Assembly: GCA_949317995.1 (NCBI GenBank)
Contig: OX439048.1
Span: 27,533,495 to 27,597,494, forward strand
Length of the DNA: 64,000 bases
Direction of reading: 5' to 3'
From: Acholoe squamosa
Lineage: Eukaryota; Annelida; Polychaeta; Phyllodocida; Polynoidae
In this document: piece by piece, positions 1-14,889 of the stretch
Layout of the letters: each line of letters begins with the position of its first letter
Position numbering within the stretch: position 1 is the first letter of the stretch
Notes under the pieces: generated by a model
Databases searched by the model: none
What the model was told of the DNA's origin: nothing
What the model saw: only the letters and a program-made list of their open reading frames with translations
Program-made: the position numbers and the translations under genes

Positions 1-3000
1 ATTATAGCAAATTCCATTGTTTTACTAGGTTCTACTTAATCGACAGTTCCTCACCAGTCTCTAAACAATTCCAAGTTGGTTCCATCTTGACATGCGATTA
101 CCAAAAATGCACGCAAGAGACATTTGACCACCTGCCTCCGGCTGCTGCATTCTGATTGACAGAGAAGGATCATGTGACACTGTTGCCATGGCAACGCCAG
201 TAAGATGATCGTCATCTCACTGCATACAGTACCTCTCGACAGTCCCAAGGAAATCTAATTTGCATTTGAACAATTGAAAGGTTCACCCTGCTAGGTTCTG
301 TGGATGACCCCAGCCTTGGCACCCATGGCGTGATGTGTATGGGCAGGACATTGACTGCATACCAACCAGCTCCTCTCTATATTCAGAATAACTTTTTGGG
401 TACTTGGTAATGGATGTAGTCTTAATCCAGATATATAGATCAACACTGTAGAAAACTATTGTTGAATCTATCAAGGATCCTCGTAAAACTGAACAGAGAA
501 CCACCATTTATAATTGAATGGTGCCTTTAAGGTACTTCATAGAGGCACTAGTGCAAGCATAATCATCATTATGCCATTGACTCGAGTCAATGGCATATTT
601 AAATATATTGTAACTGGACCCCAATTCTGCTACAATAGAACATAGAAAAAAAATTACACACTTGCATTTACACGAATATTTTGTGTGCACCACAAACCTC
701 ACAGAGAGAGAATCTACATGTAGAATCTTCATTCAAAGCCACCCATAACTCATGCTGATAGACAGGTAGGTAACATGTGTTATTATAGTATAGTACAAGG
801 AGGATTAACTCTGTGGCTATTAAGGTTAATAGCCATTGTCCTGGGGCATGTCAAATGACTGCTGACCATTAACCCTTTAAGGAACACCTTAACCCTTTAA
901 GGGCCAATGGTGCATACATGCCCATTTGTTGTTTAACTCATGCAGCCATAGGACATAGACAATGACATAGAACATAAATGTCAATGGCAACATAGGCCAA
1001 TGGCCTAAACTTAACCTTCATATTACATTCGTATATTAACCTTCATATATTACATTCGTATATGGCAGATAGGTCCACGTAGCTCAACACGATTCCACCT
1101 CTCAAGGAAACCAATCACAATATTCGTCAATATTTAGTACTGTATTGTCAATATTTAACCGCGTCTCGGCAACATGTATGTCATTGAGAGTCACCCACAG
1201 TGAAAAGATTATGAAGTCTAGCAGATTTCCCTCCTGGAGGTTTTTCCAAAGATTGCTACATGCGCAGCTGGCACTAAGAGTTGAAAGTGTGCAGTGTGTG
1301 CATGCAATCGTAGGTCGCCACAACTAGCGGGCAAAAGCATTATCCAATGGGCTTAGCCGCCCCCCCCCCCTCCATATTCACAGCAGATTTCTTATTTGGG
1401 CAATCTACCTGTCGTCATAAGATTGAATTAAGTGACCACCTGTTGGTAACTAGCTAGGTTTATGGCTGCGCTGACTGGCTCACCCATAGCATTGGGATAT
1501 GATCTGAAAGATCAGTACTAACAGTGAAACCACTAATGTAGGTAATGGCATGATAGTTGTCTGCCACTAAGATTTGAACTTGTGCTGTCGTAGTGTCATG
1601 TGAAATAGCCTCCAGAGGCAGTGACTGGTTGGTGGCAAGGTACTGTTGGGGGTACTTGTGAAGGTAGCAGAGGGATAATCCTGCTGCGAACAGCGCCTGT
1701 GGTCATGAGCTGTTCCAGTGTCTGTAAGCTGGTATGTTTGTTCAAGGGATTATCTGTGAAGCGGACAGACAGTATGTACAGGCATTCCGTACACCCCATA
1801 TGGCCATCCAACAGCTCACACAGCGTACATCCACAGTGGAAGGAATTGCTCGTGAGCAACTCCAAAGGCCACAGTACAAAACCCAATGAGCTTGTCACCA
1901 CACTAACATAAACCATTGGACTGTAGACAGTGGCCTTATGCCTAGGTCTGTATCAATTCTGTCACATGTTTTCTCATTCTACTGCACTGTAAAGAATGAC
2001 TGGTGAGTCTACAAGGGATCCTCGTAAAATCCGTAAAACACCGTAATTCTTTCGCAGTAAACCAATGTAGTTTTTAGTAGAAGCCCCAGGTGGTAGTACA
2101 GTGGTACATTTTAGTACAAGGAATCTCTGTGAAAATAACGATGGATCTCTGGCAACTTTGGGAAGAGGATCTGTTATTATTTCAACAACCTTCTTTTACA
2201 GTGTGGTAAGTCCACACCCATGCCCTGCTCAAAGCAACTCTTCTTTTTCTTAAACAGAAGGACGAATAGAATGGATATCCAGACTGACAGGTGTAGCGCG
2301 TTATAGTAACTTTCCCTGCCGTTTCACCTAGGAGTTCAGAAAATAATATTGCCAGACATGTTTGATGCTCAACATAAATTCAAATACACATAACATTATA
2401 TTCCTCCGGCTATTGTCCTCAGCTAGTATCACCCCTCTATGAATAACATAGGCGTTCGGCTATGGACTGATATTCCTACCTACTTATTGGCAAAGCCACA
2501 GGAGACTCACGCCTATTGTTAAGGCAGAGAACGAAGACGCTCCTCTAGGAATGTACCAAAAATAGCAACCCCTTCTCATCACTCAACTTAGGAAGGCTTC
2601 TACCAATACACACCCCTTTTCATTTCGTTTTTACTTCTCACTGCATTTAATGGCACCAACGGCTGGTCGATTTGAGGCCTGCTACCTTCATGAATAAGGT
2701 GCTAAAGGTATTAGCACGGGCACAGACTAAATAATCGATTCACCAAAAATAACGCTACTGTCCGCACAGCAGCACTATGACAGATTGAACCTCATCAAAG
2801 ATAAAATGATACCTCAATGATTCTTGCCCATTTTGTCTTTGTGACACTATTGTAGTACCAAAGGGTAACTCACAGATACGAAATTAATACATCATTGGCG
2901 AATCATCAGTAGTTCATTCCTGTATCATGCAGCAGAGAGGCAAGTGTTGAAGCATGTATATCGTTCTGTATAAATGCCGGTCTTTGAACATAGGGGTTAC

Positions 3001-3570
3001 AGGGGTGTTGAAACTTGAAATTTTACTATGATAGAAGTCTTGGATAAGCACTGGTCTTGAATACGGGTAGGGGATATATCCTGGTTAAAATCAATGCAAT
3101 ACAGACCAATACAATACATGTATTGCTGCCCTTAAGGAGGTAAACAGCAAAGTGCACGAAGGGGTGCCTCATTGGATGCTGACAGGGTATACTAGGTAGA
3201 GAGGTGGGGTCTATACATAGATGAAGGTGGGAAAATGAAGGTAGGAAAGTGTAGATAGACAGGACAGTCCTGGTAACCTGGCTCCCTCATTATCAAAGGG
3301 AGGGAGGACGTGGCAGGTTTCGTTTGCATACATGGAAGCAGATTGAGTGTTGAAACTGAAAAAAAGGAAATCAAAATTACCTGAATCAAGTTTAGGGGTA
3401 ATTCTAGTGGGATTAAGCGTAATAATATCATCACTATTGTGTGAAATGGCACAGGGTCTTAGATACCTGCCTTAGTCTCTTGGGAGTAGAGACATATATG
3501 CCACTGCATACCCAGAATATAGACTTACCCTCACGTTCCCTTCTTTAAAGTGGCAGTGCTATTGCAGTAC
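1..3570. other. No gene recognised
   Basis: No exon of a family I recognise is visible on either strand. Open frames here are short and lack convincing splice sites or domain motifs. The stretch holds a tandem 22-bp duplication near 1,012-1,060 (TTAACCTTCATATTACATTC type), a run of C at about 1,360-1,371, and two copies of AACCCTTTAAGG near 868-902. It is probably intergenic or part of a long intron upstream of the channel exons; the sequence does not decide between these. Confidence 0.55.
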
Positions 3571-3576
3571 ACTTCT

Positions 3577-3606
3577 ATGTGTGTGTGTGTGTGGGGGGGG
3601 GGGGGT
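3577..3606. repeat. (TG)n followed by poly-G microsatellite
   Basis: A run of TG dinucleotides passes directly into about 14 consecutive G. It is a simple repeat with no other signal. Confidence 0.9.
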
Positions 3607-6600
3607 CTGACTGTCTATTGTGAAATCTGATCAATACACTGAATTTAGGACATACAAACCCCTATATGTAGAATGGTATACACAGGTGTATCATGTCCCT
3701 TTGTCAATAGTGAGATATACAGGTGGCACCGCCCTGGAGGAGGTGGTGTTTTCAGGTAAACATTTACTGTACCATACTATGCACCTTCTCCTTCCTTTTC
3801 ACATACCTGGATATTCACTGTTAACCCTTCAAGGGAGACATGGTGCCTCCATTTAGTTAATTCTCCTATTTGCCATGATGCAACAATGCAGTGCTGGTCG
3901 GTCTATTCGCCAGCACTACGATGGTGTATCATGCCGAACCTTCATGGGTGTATCAACCCTTCAACGCTGGCATATTAGATATATGCACTCCTGACATCCA
4001 TTACAGGACTATGAGGCCCTTAAAGGGTTAATTTGCTACCCCTGGTTCCCGTTCTACTTATTGTTCTGTCTATAGATAAGGTATATATTGTAGCGGCAGT
4101 TAAATCAGGGAAGTGTTTTTAATACTAGTTGGGTTATGAAGCGTAAAGTCTAACCACTTAACAACCTATCTACAGGGTGCCACCGGTTTCCTACTCACGC
4201 TAGACTGCACCCTGGCCCTTCTACTAATCCCCCACTTCATATCCCTCTAGTAAGCTCTGTCATACATCATCTTAAAGCCGCTGTCATGACTATCTTGTAA
4301 TATAATAAGCGGACATCCTCCGCACAGCCCCCTTTTGTTCCTTACCCCTCTACCTCATCCTTAACTCCATAGCTACAACATCCTCACATTTTTCATCACC
4401 CATCCCCCTTATCCCCTCACTCATCTAGTCTGCTAGTGGAAACTTTCTTGTCTCATCCTTTCCGTGATAAGAGACATTAATTCCACAGTATGCTCAGTTC
4501 TTCCTATGGATATTTTCGGAGTGAGGAGGGGCTTCTGCAGGAGTCTGCACGCATGCATGCTATTATTCCGCCAAGACCATCTCTATGTATTTTACCTGAA
4601 ACTTTGGGTGGATACTGCATGCAAGCATGTACATGTGTTGGCACTGGTATATGTGTGCAGGGTCCTCCCAGTTCGGTAAATTCACATTCTATAGGAGAAC
4701 AGAGGGGAAGGGTATTGTATTACAGCAATCTTAAAACAAATGTAATGTTTATTTGGTGTTCTCTCTATTGTATGTAGGTTTTAGATCTGGCAGTGATACT
4801 TCATTGCATAAACATATACACGGTTTCGTCCATTGATTATGACAGGCCTATGTGTTTCTATGGGCTAGCAGTGGTTAGTGAAGCATGGCAAAGTTTGTTC
4901 CCTGAATGCCCTAATTACACAGGAGGGATTGCAGTAGGTCTGCTTCCTCACAAGACAAACTTATTATTGTATGTATGGAAGATCTTTACTGAAGTATCGA
5001 TCTATAACTCAGGGGAATTTCTGAAGTGCATTGCACATTCCAATAATATTTATGCTACGGTTTTTGCAAAGTGCTATCCATAATCATCCATCTGTCGACT
5101 CAAGATAATTATGTCAAATCATTATACAGCATGCGGCAGGCAATGCTGCATTTTTGTGAAATGAGTAATTCCTCTAATGTTAGCGATACTCGCCAAGAAG
5201 CAGGTGGTTCCATAATACAAAGGAACGCTCCATGCCAGGCACAACATACACAGAGTGATACACCAAAGGACTGCAGAACACCACAAAGAACCGACCAGGG
5301 CATTCCCGTTTAGACTGAATATCGATGGATTCAGATTTATCTTTTAGAGAAAAGCAAACCTATTATTGATCTCTGAGTCCTGAAATACCCAGATTGTATG
5401 ACAGAGCATTGATTAAGTGCAGATGTTGTTTCACAAACATAGTCCTGGGTGGGTGGCAGAGCAGCACAGAGCAGTTCTGAACAGCTAACAGGGGAAGACA
5501 GACAAAGGGTGAGCAGCTCAGGCCCCGCCTCTGTTAGAAACCAGCCATCATATTCAAAAGAACATTTCCTTCATGGTGTATCACCATTAATGTAATTTAC
5601 TATCGTTTGATAAAAGCAGATAGCTGTAATGAACCAAACACTACTAAAGATTTCTCTGAATGTAGGAGATGTGTTTGCTAAGGTTTGTTGCTGGCCTAGC
5701 CTGTCACTAGGAGAAACTATATGAATGTTATTAAATGGGAATTCATGATTTAGGAGAATCAAATCATCCTGATGGCTTATTTCCATTGAGGGACCCACGG
5801 AGCTTCAACCGTCTACACACACACCTTTCCCATTGGCAGGTTTTCGACTCCTTCAGCAATCAAACATGTAAAATTTATTGTCATGATAGGCTACTTTTTT
5901 AGATGCCTTCACAGGTGTGAATAAGCATTGGTTGCTCAAAAGTCACAACCCGCCCACCTATTAATATTCCTGCCCACCCTGAGCTCTCTAAACAGCCATC
6001 CCTCTTCTCCATCACTCTTCTCTGAAGCACTATCTATCCTAAAGCTACCACGTGGACTTATCAGCCTCTGGAGAGTCTAATGGTTGACCTACAGGAGGGT
6101 AACTGGCTATCTACGATAAGTGAAAAACATATACATACCCAGAGGCATTTTTTTGTGAAGCTGAAAGTCCAAAATGCCTTCTGACAAAGCTGAAATGTGC
6201 CCTCTGGAACTCTGGAATCTTAACTCTATTTTAGCAAGATTATATGTATGGAATCAAACTAAATGCAATTAATATAATGTCATGATAAATGCTGATCAAT
6301 CATCTTTTTTTCTGGTTTAGTGAAATGGATATTTTTTAAGCTACTTAATAACTGTCGTGCCTTGATTAGTATTTTTTCAAATTTGAGTTTATCTAGAAGC
6401 CTTTGCAAGACATCTGTCAAAAGGTAGAGGCCAATCTTTCCTGTCAGCTCCAGCCCACATGCCAAATTTACAAACACAATCTCAACACCGCTTCCACACT
6501 TGTTCCACATGACAATCCTACAAGATTGGATTCGCGGAGGAGCGAGTGCCAGGCGTTCACTTGGAGGTAACTGATTAACTCCTGTTCTCAAATTGAAATG

Positions 6601-9600
6601 AAGGACTCAGTCGGGTATGGGTGCACTCCAGCATTTTTCATGGTCGTTTATATGGGTTATTGCACAGGCCGGGCAAGCCAATGTCGACCATCGGCCGGCC
6701 ACTTACTGTGTATGGGAATTCCTCATCTCTTTCCCCTACTGAATTAACCAGATTTTCGTTGGACAGGGTTTCCAGACATGGATGTAGAATTTGATTTGGT
6801 TGGGTGGAAATGTCAAAGCAGGAACTTAATGTAAGGTCCCTAAATCTCTATGCCAAATAGTTCCATATCCTTTGGCTAAATATAATTTTATAGTTAATCA
6901 CCCATAGCATTACTATCCATGCTGATCATTATTTTCCTAGACATTGTACCTTGTATCATATAGTCATCTGCAATAACTGAAGATTTTATGATGCTGTATA
7001 TAAAGGACCTATAGTCATAAAAAGATGGTTACTTTATCTCTATAATCAATTATGGCCATAGAATTAAGAACCCTTTGTTGCTGCCACATACATCTCTACA
7101 CACCATGGATATCTCGGCCTTTTATCCAAAAGGGAAGGTTGTGAAACATAGATCCAAGTGGCATGCATGAACTGATTAAATACACTTTAGCTAATTGGAG
7201 GCTGAGCCCGAATCGACTCCAGCTTAATGGGATAAAAGATTAATGTGTTGCTCTGAGCTAAACCAATAAGCCTCAGCCTTTTATCTACTATATCATAGTT
7301 TATTGCAATAGTTCATATTGGAGGCGATTAGAATTCAAGACTGGAATGTGTTTTCCGGGTGGGCTCTGTGCATTTAAATTTAGAATCCAGCATAAATAAT
7401 CCTTCAGTAGATGAATGTTGTCAACATGATTAGGTTGGTGTGAGGTTGCTGAGGTTGGGAGGGGTTTGGTTGTTATTGGTGTGGTAGTCTGCGATGGCAT
7501 AAGGCCTGAGACTAGCGGCCTAGCTCTATCTGTTGTGAATTTCATTTTATTCCAAGCCTGGTTTGATAAGCCTAAAATGTAAAGAAGAAGAGAAATGTTT
7601 GTTCTCAATTTCATAGCATTTCTTGTTCTTAATCCCATGGTGTTCCTTCCTAGAAAGTACTACACCCGCTTCTTTCTTGATCAGGTCTATATTAACCACT
7701 TATGTGAGAGACATGATAGGGCTGAGTACTTGTCAATGTTTGCCATGGAAATGCCCAACAAGGAGGAGGTGGGCAAATCTAAAAATGCTGATGCATTGGA
7801 AGGATCACAGGCCTTCAGAAAGCAGAGTGATTCATCTTCATTAACATTAGGACTGTCAGAATGTTGCTTTTCCATAAAGACCTGGTGTGCAATAAAGTTT
7901 ACAAAGGTAAGAAATAGACAGAAAGTTTTTTTTTCACAGGGGGATGTTTTGACTGAGGACCAGAGTGCCAATACCAATTTACCTTGGGACGCAGTACCAC
8001 AGTACGCCCCTCTATACAGGAGAAACCCATCGCTTCTCCCGAATATAAATCTCATAAATCTAGCATAATGACTTCCTTCTAGCCCCTGGGACCACTGTAT
8101 GCCCTGACCAAAGCAAATATCCAAAGATGTATATACAGTGTGAGGCCCCATAATCCACTTGCCCTGGCTGGATATAAGTCAGATAGAGCTCTGTATATCC
8201 GGTTGAAGATCATCGAATGTGTACCATTACAGTTTATCAAGGATAAGGACACTGTAGATCAAGAAGCATATGTGTGCTTTTTTTCTGTTTTTTTTTTCCT
8301 GAAATTATAATGATCATGTACTATGCCTGCTGATACTCACATGAATGGATAATTCTGAGTACAACGTGATTCACTTAAGCATAGCATGATACATCTTGCT
8401 TTCAGCCTGGTAATTCCTCTTCGTCTACTACAGGCTAGAAGACAAAAATCCCCAAAGACGCTAGAATAATGCATTTTTGAAAGTCCTCCTTAAATCGTTG
8501 CCGACACAGGAGTAGTCAGTCCCTTGGTAGTCATTAGAGGAAGAACATGGGGAACGTGGGCGGCAGGGGAGTCTGAGGAGGAGAGTGGGGATGAGGGGCA
8601 CAAGAGGAGGGCAGTACCTACATGGCCCTTCTCCCTAAGACTAATGTGAGCTGCTCACCCCTGGACAAACAGCAGTGCAACTCCTAAACACCCATCACCC
8701 TTTCCTGAGTCATGGTGGACCTTTATTTAGGTACCAGGGGTTCCTAAGGGCATGCTTTAATAGGAGCAGCTCATGGGTAATGGCGGTTTTAGGAGCGGCT
8801 CCCTGCACTGGTCTGGCCACCGGCTTAAACCCACATAAACGGCAGGTCTCATCAGGGTCTGATCGTTACCCACAATTCAATGCGAGGCAGGTGGGGTCAC
8901 CTGACTTCCGATAGCATCCCGTACATGCTAACTACGGTTGTAGGGGTCACTGTTGGCGCTGTATGGGGCGCCAGGCGGGACTGCTGAGGGCATTTCGCTT
9001 CCGGCTGAGATTGTATAGGCAACCGCCGACCCTCTAAACCATCTCTAACACACACGATGCATTCATTCTTAACCCTACTATCCCTGGCTCTTGGCCAATA
9101 ATGTAAAACACTAAAACAGCATTTAGGCCTTTCGTGACACTCGACGATCTGGGATTTTCAAACAAACCCAACTGCCCTGGTTTATTGTAGGTTTGCTGAC
9201 CAAAGTAGCAAAGAGCTGACCAAAGTAGCAAATGGAGAAAGTCTCCATAGCCTGGTGAGAGCAGTAAAGTCTTTTGGGCTGTTCAAGTAAACCATGATCA
9301 GCTGATGATCACGGTTTTGCTTTTTAATCAGGTCAATAGCAATCCCCTTTTCTAACACCTATCTTCTATCTAGATGATGGTTGTAGTTCATCATAGCTCA
9401 TGTTCAGGTAAAAAGGAATTAATGAGAAACGAAATTGATGATGGTGGATTAAATGTATGATAGACAGTAACAGAATTGCCCAGGTAATCTGGCGTTTAGT
9501 GCCCACTCTCGGTGGTTTCACGATTTTGGTGCTTTACTAACCGAGTGATACAGAGGTGGCATGGCATTCGTGCAAGTATAACCTTTCTGAATATCTAACA

Positions 9601-12600
9601 TTGATAAGTGGTACAGATGAAATGAATATATAGAGAAGTGGCCAAAGAGCCAGGAATCAGTCTCTGGAGAACCAACCTTGATTAAAAGAAAAAGAGAGAT
9701 TCCAGCAGACCTTTAAGCAGTGAGGTCTCGTATCCTTCAATGTTTCAATAGCTATGGTCAACCTTGCCAGTCTCTAGTATAGGTAAAGGTTAGACAATAT
9801 AGTTTCTAAACACAGCTAAAAGGCAACTTAATCACTAAAAACTCCATTATGACAAAAAAAGGTCTAAATTCAGGAGCGTGTTTGATTTATACACGCCTAT
9901 TCCTGCTCAGACACCTTGGTAACTCAGCGGCATTCCTACTTGCCCAATATGAATATTTCAATATACATGCTACTATAACAACAAGAGCCTGACCTACTTC
10001 CAACCTTCAAGCCCCACCCTCCGCTGTGCCACTGTCCGAGCAATTACCTACCAGCAGCGGCCATGCATACTATGGGAGGAACTGCCCAGTCCTCACCCAT
10101 CCTAACGGCCTCTACCCACATAAACCCCATCCACCCAACCTACTCTACAACCCCTCTCTAACGGCACAAGATTAGCTCGTTGTTAAGATCTCGAGCTCCC
10201 CCGAGAACCCGCGTAGCCTCGCTAAACCATGCGAATCACGCGATTTCTCGTTTTTTTAAACCTTCCGGCAGGGAAACCAAATTTGTTATGCATGTTTTTT
10301 AGCCTCAAGAAGTAGGCGCCTATTAGGGGAGCTTCTTTGGTATAGGTGATATGCATCTCTATTTTCCTATCACCTGACTTTTTTTCACGGTGTTTTATAC
10401 CTAATCTGATAGGGAAGGAGGAGAAGAAGTGTGTTGTATTTGTGTTGTCACCATAGCGTGTAAGCGGGTAGGAGTAGGGTTGTTAAGGGTGGGGAGTGGA
10501 TACTGTAGAGTTGCAATGGTGTGGGGCGTGTATTTTCTGTATGGGTAGGCTTTCTTCACACACATGCAAAGCTACTTTTATGATGGGTTATAGGGTGCAT
10601 ACCATTATTCTGCTTGGCAGTCCTTGTGGTACATTCTGGTCGTATGAATTACTAGCCAGTTTGAATTTTTTATTTGGGCTTTGTTAGTGATATGATAGAA
10701 TTAATGAGATATCTGGCTCAACCTGGATCGCTGTTTTGTTAAAAAAGTTACCGTTGGGAATAGATTAGAGGGATGTTTCTAACCAATAATTATAAGAATA
10801 AGACGAAGTCTAATATAATACCTACAAGAGCAATTTATGAAGATGTAGATTTAATCAAGACAGAATTGCAGTTGCTTTGAAAATTTGAATAGATTTGTAT
10901 AAGAAGTGACAGAACATGGGAAATAGCATTTAAAGTTCTATTCATAGTGATACAATGTTAGGTAGTATTGTTATATTAAACCATATGTGACAGTTAGCAG
11001 GGACACGACCATGACCTTTCCCCAATCAGTCGCACAATGAGCTATCAATGTACTGTTCTCAAAAGGACTATTGCTACCCTGTCACGTGGAATCGAGATCA
11101 GCAGGTCATCATTGTCTCGTTGGGTGAAACCTTTTCTGCATTCAAATATTTATGTGACCGGTTGTAAACGATACACGAAAATGTCTTTTCTATTACCAGA
11201 ATAAACATCTTACAAGAAGGATCTCGCATACATGTTATTAATCTAATATTGGAGTAAAATATATCATTCTCAACATTCACTGTTACCACATATTTACAGT
11301 ACAATAGTATAAATCTCACCTCACCTTGCATAATCACACATGCACTCCCTCAATCGATCTCATCTATCTCAATCGATCTCAGCGATTTATCCAAATTCTT
11401 ATTCTTATCATTATCTCTTTCCTTCCCCTTACTTGGCTAGTTTCACACTGCCAAAAAAACTCCAGATTACTCCTTTCACCAATCCCAACACGCACTTCTA
11501 CTTCAAGCACCAGCTTCATACCCAACCTCACCCCGCCTCCCCACGGCCCAGAGCCAAGAGCTATCCACTTTCCCCACCCCGTTTCCTCTATGTACCCCCA
11601 CTCTCCAGGCCCTTGAAGTTGCTCGTTAATTCAGGATCACGTGCTAGTGGTGGACTGGTCGCTTTAATCATTGGCTTAACTGTCTTATAATGACACACCA
11701 CTGGGACCACTTGCACTCTCTTGCTCACAGACCTCAACACTTCCCATTCAGCTCACCTGGTTTAACTGGAGGTGGTTTCAGAAGATGCTACAAGAGCTTA
11801 CAGTATTAACTCTACTACCGGTATATCTACTACTGCTCCGTATGACAAGGCCTTACAAGAGTAGCTGTATAATAGGTAGAGCCGTCGCAGCAGTGCAAGG
11901 AGTATTGCTGCCGTCTAACAATTCGTACACATGCTGTCATGAAATTTCTAATTTACTTATATGAATGCTAAATTACCTCTGGTGACAACCAAAGATATTG
12001 TCAATTGCAATAATCAGTCTGAATAGTTCGATATCATCATGGATGACGAACTGTAATTCATTCTGCCACCATAAAGCTCCTTTTGATGCACCATAAATTT
12101 ATGGTTTTAATTGTTACCACCCCCATTGTTTAGAAGTATCTAATATTAGGGCTTCATATGAACTCGATGTATCATATATTTATCACTTAAAATGCAGTTG
12201 TTTGGCAGCTAAATAAGACATAACTCCATAGGACTGATTAAATGAATATTCAATATAACCATAAATATGAAATCTCCTATGCTTCCCTCCTATGGCCAAC
12301 TCCAAAATATTCACAGAACTGGCACTATGGAGGGACACGGGTTTCACAAACACTGATGAACTGCTATTTAGGCTATGTGAAAGGTACATGCTCCCAACAC
12401 CATTGCTATACCCTCTGATTTAAACTACACCAGCACTCTATTCACATAGAAATGCAACAACTGAACCATGTTTATTGAAGATGTACCTTGAGAATAGTGC
12501 TTGATTCCAAGTTAGCACGGATGATTTAAGACGTTAGTTTAGAGCACACCCTTGCCAGGACTGAACCAGTCAACTGACTTTCATCAAGGGATAAAAATGT

Positions 12601-14650
12601 GTGGATTAGAAATGAAATATAAAAACACGATAATAACATGGTTTTCAGGAAAATATACCCCCTCTGTACCTAGGTGTGTGATACCAGTGCATAGATGGCA
12701 CACCCGGCCTGGAGCTAGTGGTGCCACCTACCAGATTAGGCTGTAAGAGGGTATGTCTTTCGGCTCTAGTCCAAGCACATGCATCGCCTGCAGCGTTTGG
12801 AATTATCTCCTAGTAGGCCTATCTAAAGCCTACTCTGGATAGTCATTTTGTTCAGGTACACCATGAGGCAATCTCTTATTTCAATATCATGCTTTCCTAT
12901 CTAAGGACTTTTCCTATCATTTCTTATCAGTCTGTTATTCTCAAATCATGACATTCCCAGCTTCCCTTAGGCCTTGTCTACAGATAGGCTTCGACAATTC
13001 AGGTGGGAAATCGGAATACCACAGGAACCGACAAAGTCAAGAGAAGACTTGATAGCTTCAAACCCCACCCACTTGCCCCATGCTCTTCCAATAAGATCAG
13101 GTAGGGGTTTCTTCTGTACCTTCTATGCTTTCTACACCTTCTTCTATATCCTTTTACAATCTTAGCCTGGGCATGTGCTTATTTAGCTGCCCAGGCGCCC
13201 TTTGCTTTTCTCTGATATCAAACGATTGTTTCCATTAATTTAAGTGAATCCTAGGGTTTAAGGTACATGCACGTGGGATTTATTGCTTGCCTTAGTTTTG
13301 AACAAGCTGCCTGTCTAAATGGACCACAGTTGTAATGACACTTTCCCACACATAAGTTCAGCAAAAGCAATTGTATGCATGGACTGAAGACTTTACACCT
13401 GAATACCATTTCCATCCCAGTCTTCTCTTCATGACAAAGGATAGTGTATCGTCGCCCCAATGCAACATGCTTCTTACTACATCCTGACCGACAAGTTAAA
13501 AGGCACCTCTGTGAGGCCCCTCATGGATGTACCTTTTACTTTATTGACCTGGGGGAAGTTACAACCTTGTTGTACTGAGGCAACGGTCTGGACTTTATTT
13601 GCACATTGGGCTATGGTGATAGAGAAATGCATCATCAGCTGAACACGGAATCATCTTCTAGCAACAAGTGGGTATTGATGGATTTACAGGCATTGATGGA
13701 TTTACAATGATATCTTTATTTGAATCTTTTGTGATGAAGATCTATTGGATGGACTTTCACTGCAGTATTGCATGTGATAATGATAACGACTTCTTATCTA
13801 GATTAGGAGGAATATGTAATTACATACCAGCCACTCCTGTACATCCAACATCTACATCAAGGCAGTATTCAATTACACTCATTCCAACTGATGGACACTT
13901 GTACATGTACTCTATTGAAAATGGCGTATCGGCATCGGTCAGTTAGAATTGATGCTTGTGAATAACTGTCTGAACATGTTACATATTAGAGGCGGTTTTA
14001 GTGAAACGGACCTTAATTCCTCCAATACTCAGTACTTTATCAAAGTATTTCTACCTTTGCTAGTTGCTACAAGTAGTTATGCTAGCATGCAACTTTGTTT
14101 CTAAGATTCTCTTCTTACTTGTCACCATTCTATATGCATGGTATACTGCACGACCTTCAAAGTTTCTGCTTTAGTAGAAGACACATTTCTACAGAAGCAA
14201 TTGATTTCTCATTGCACCTACAATAATCTAGAATAAGAATAAACTAATATTTAATAAGATTTCACAATTTTTTTCAGAATAAGCTCTTGTGAAATCATAC
14301 ATCATCTTACCCCTAACAATGACCTTAGTTGTAAATAAATAATCTAAATAAATTAAAAATCTAAACAGCATAGGCACGTTTGCTATTGTTCTCACGGCTG
14401 TTTTTCGCCCATTCATAATTCCTTGCAGCACTATGTTATAATTTCCCATTGTCTCGAATTCAGAATAGTATTTAGAAATCTAATTGTTACAGCGCTCTTT
14501 TCAAATTACTAGAAGCATTGTAAGGAATTTTGTGGGATTTCTAATGGGAATAAATTTGGTAGAGAATTAGCCGAAGATGGGCCAGTAAATGCTCGCAGTT
14601 TGTTGCCTTACACTTTTACTTGCGCTCGTACCGAAAACGTTCTAGGTCTT
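3607..14650. other. No gene recognised; open frames of unknown value
   Basis: No potassium channel T1 domain, reverse transcriptase, transposase or other known domain is seen. The longest open frames overlap antisense at 7,595-8,068 (+) and 7,687-8,151 (-), about 155 codons each, with no recognisable motif. A 103-codon frame lies on the minus strand at 6,280-6,591. A GC-richer patch lies around 8,530-9,010. All may be chance open frames in non-coding DNA. Confidence 0.5.
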
Positions 14651-14651
14651 C

Positions 14652-14889
14652 TCACTGAAACTACCAAAATCTACAGGTTCAGGTCGTCATCGTGATGACC
14701 AAAGGTCGTCATAATGAAACTTGATAGGGTCTTGTCACTGACGTACTGATACCTCCTCCTGTCTAGGAGTGTGCTCATATGCCGGACTGGTACATCTATT
14801 TGTGACAGTGCCACTTTGATGTTCATTTCGACGACCGTGGGTTATCACAATGACGACCTGAGGTTGTGGACTTTGACATTGTCGATTCG
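14652..14889. repeat. Long imperfect inverted repeat (foldback element)
   Basis: The left arm, roughly 14,673-14,740, contains CAGGTCGTCAT and later GGTCGTCATAATGAA. The right arm, roughly 14,801-14,867, reads as their reverse complement (ATGACGACCTG, TTCATTTCGACGACC). The arms match over about 65 nt at roughly three positions in four, with a spacer of about 60 nt. Similarity continues weakly outward to the quoted limits. It is probably a decayed foldback or MITE-type element; a transcribed hairpin is possible but unsupported. Confidence 0.6.

Noticed and set aside
7108..7135. Resemblance to the start of U2 snRNA (TCTCGGCCTTTT)
   Set aside because: The match is about a dozen bases; the following branch-site recognition and Sm regions are absent.
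8540..8575. AACGTGGGCGGC as a possible T1 motif (NVGG)
   Set aside because: The frame stops after a few codons and no other T1 residues follow.
11326..11690. Overlapping + strand frames of 96 and 116 codons
   Set aside because: Low-complexity Pro/Ser/His-rich translations in two frames of pyrimidine-rich DNA; no domain and no support for either.
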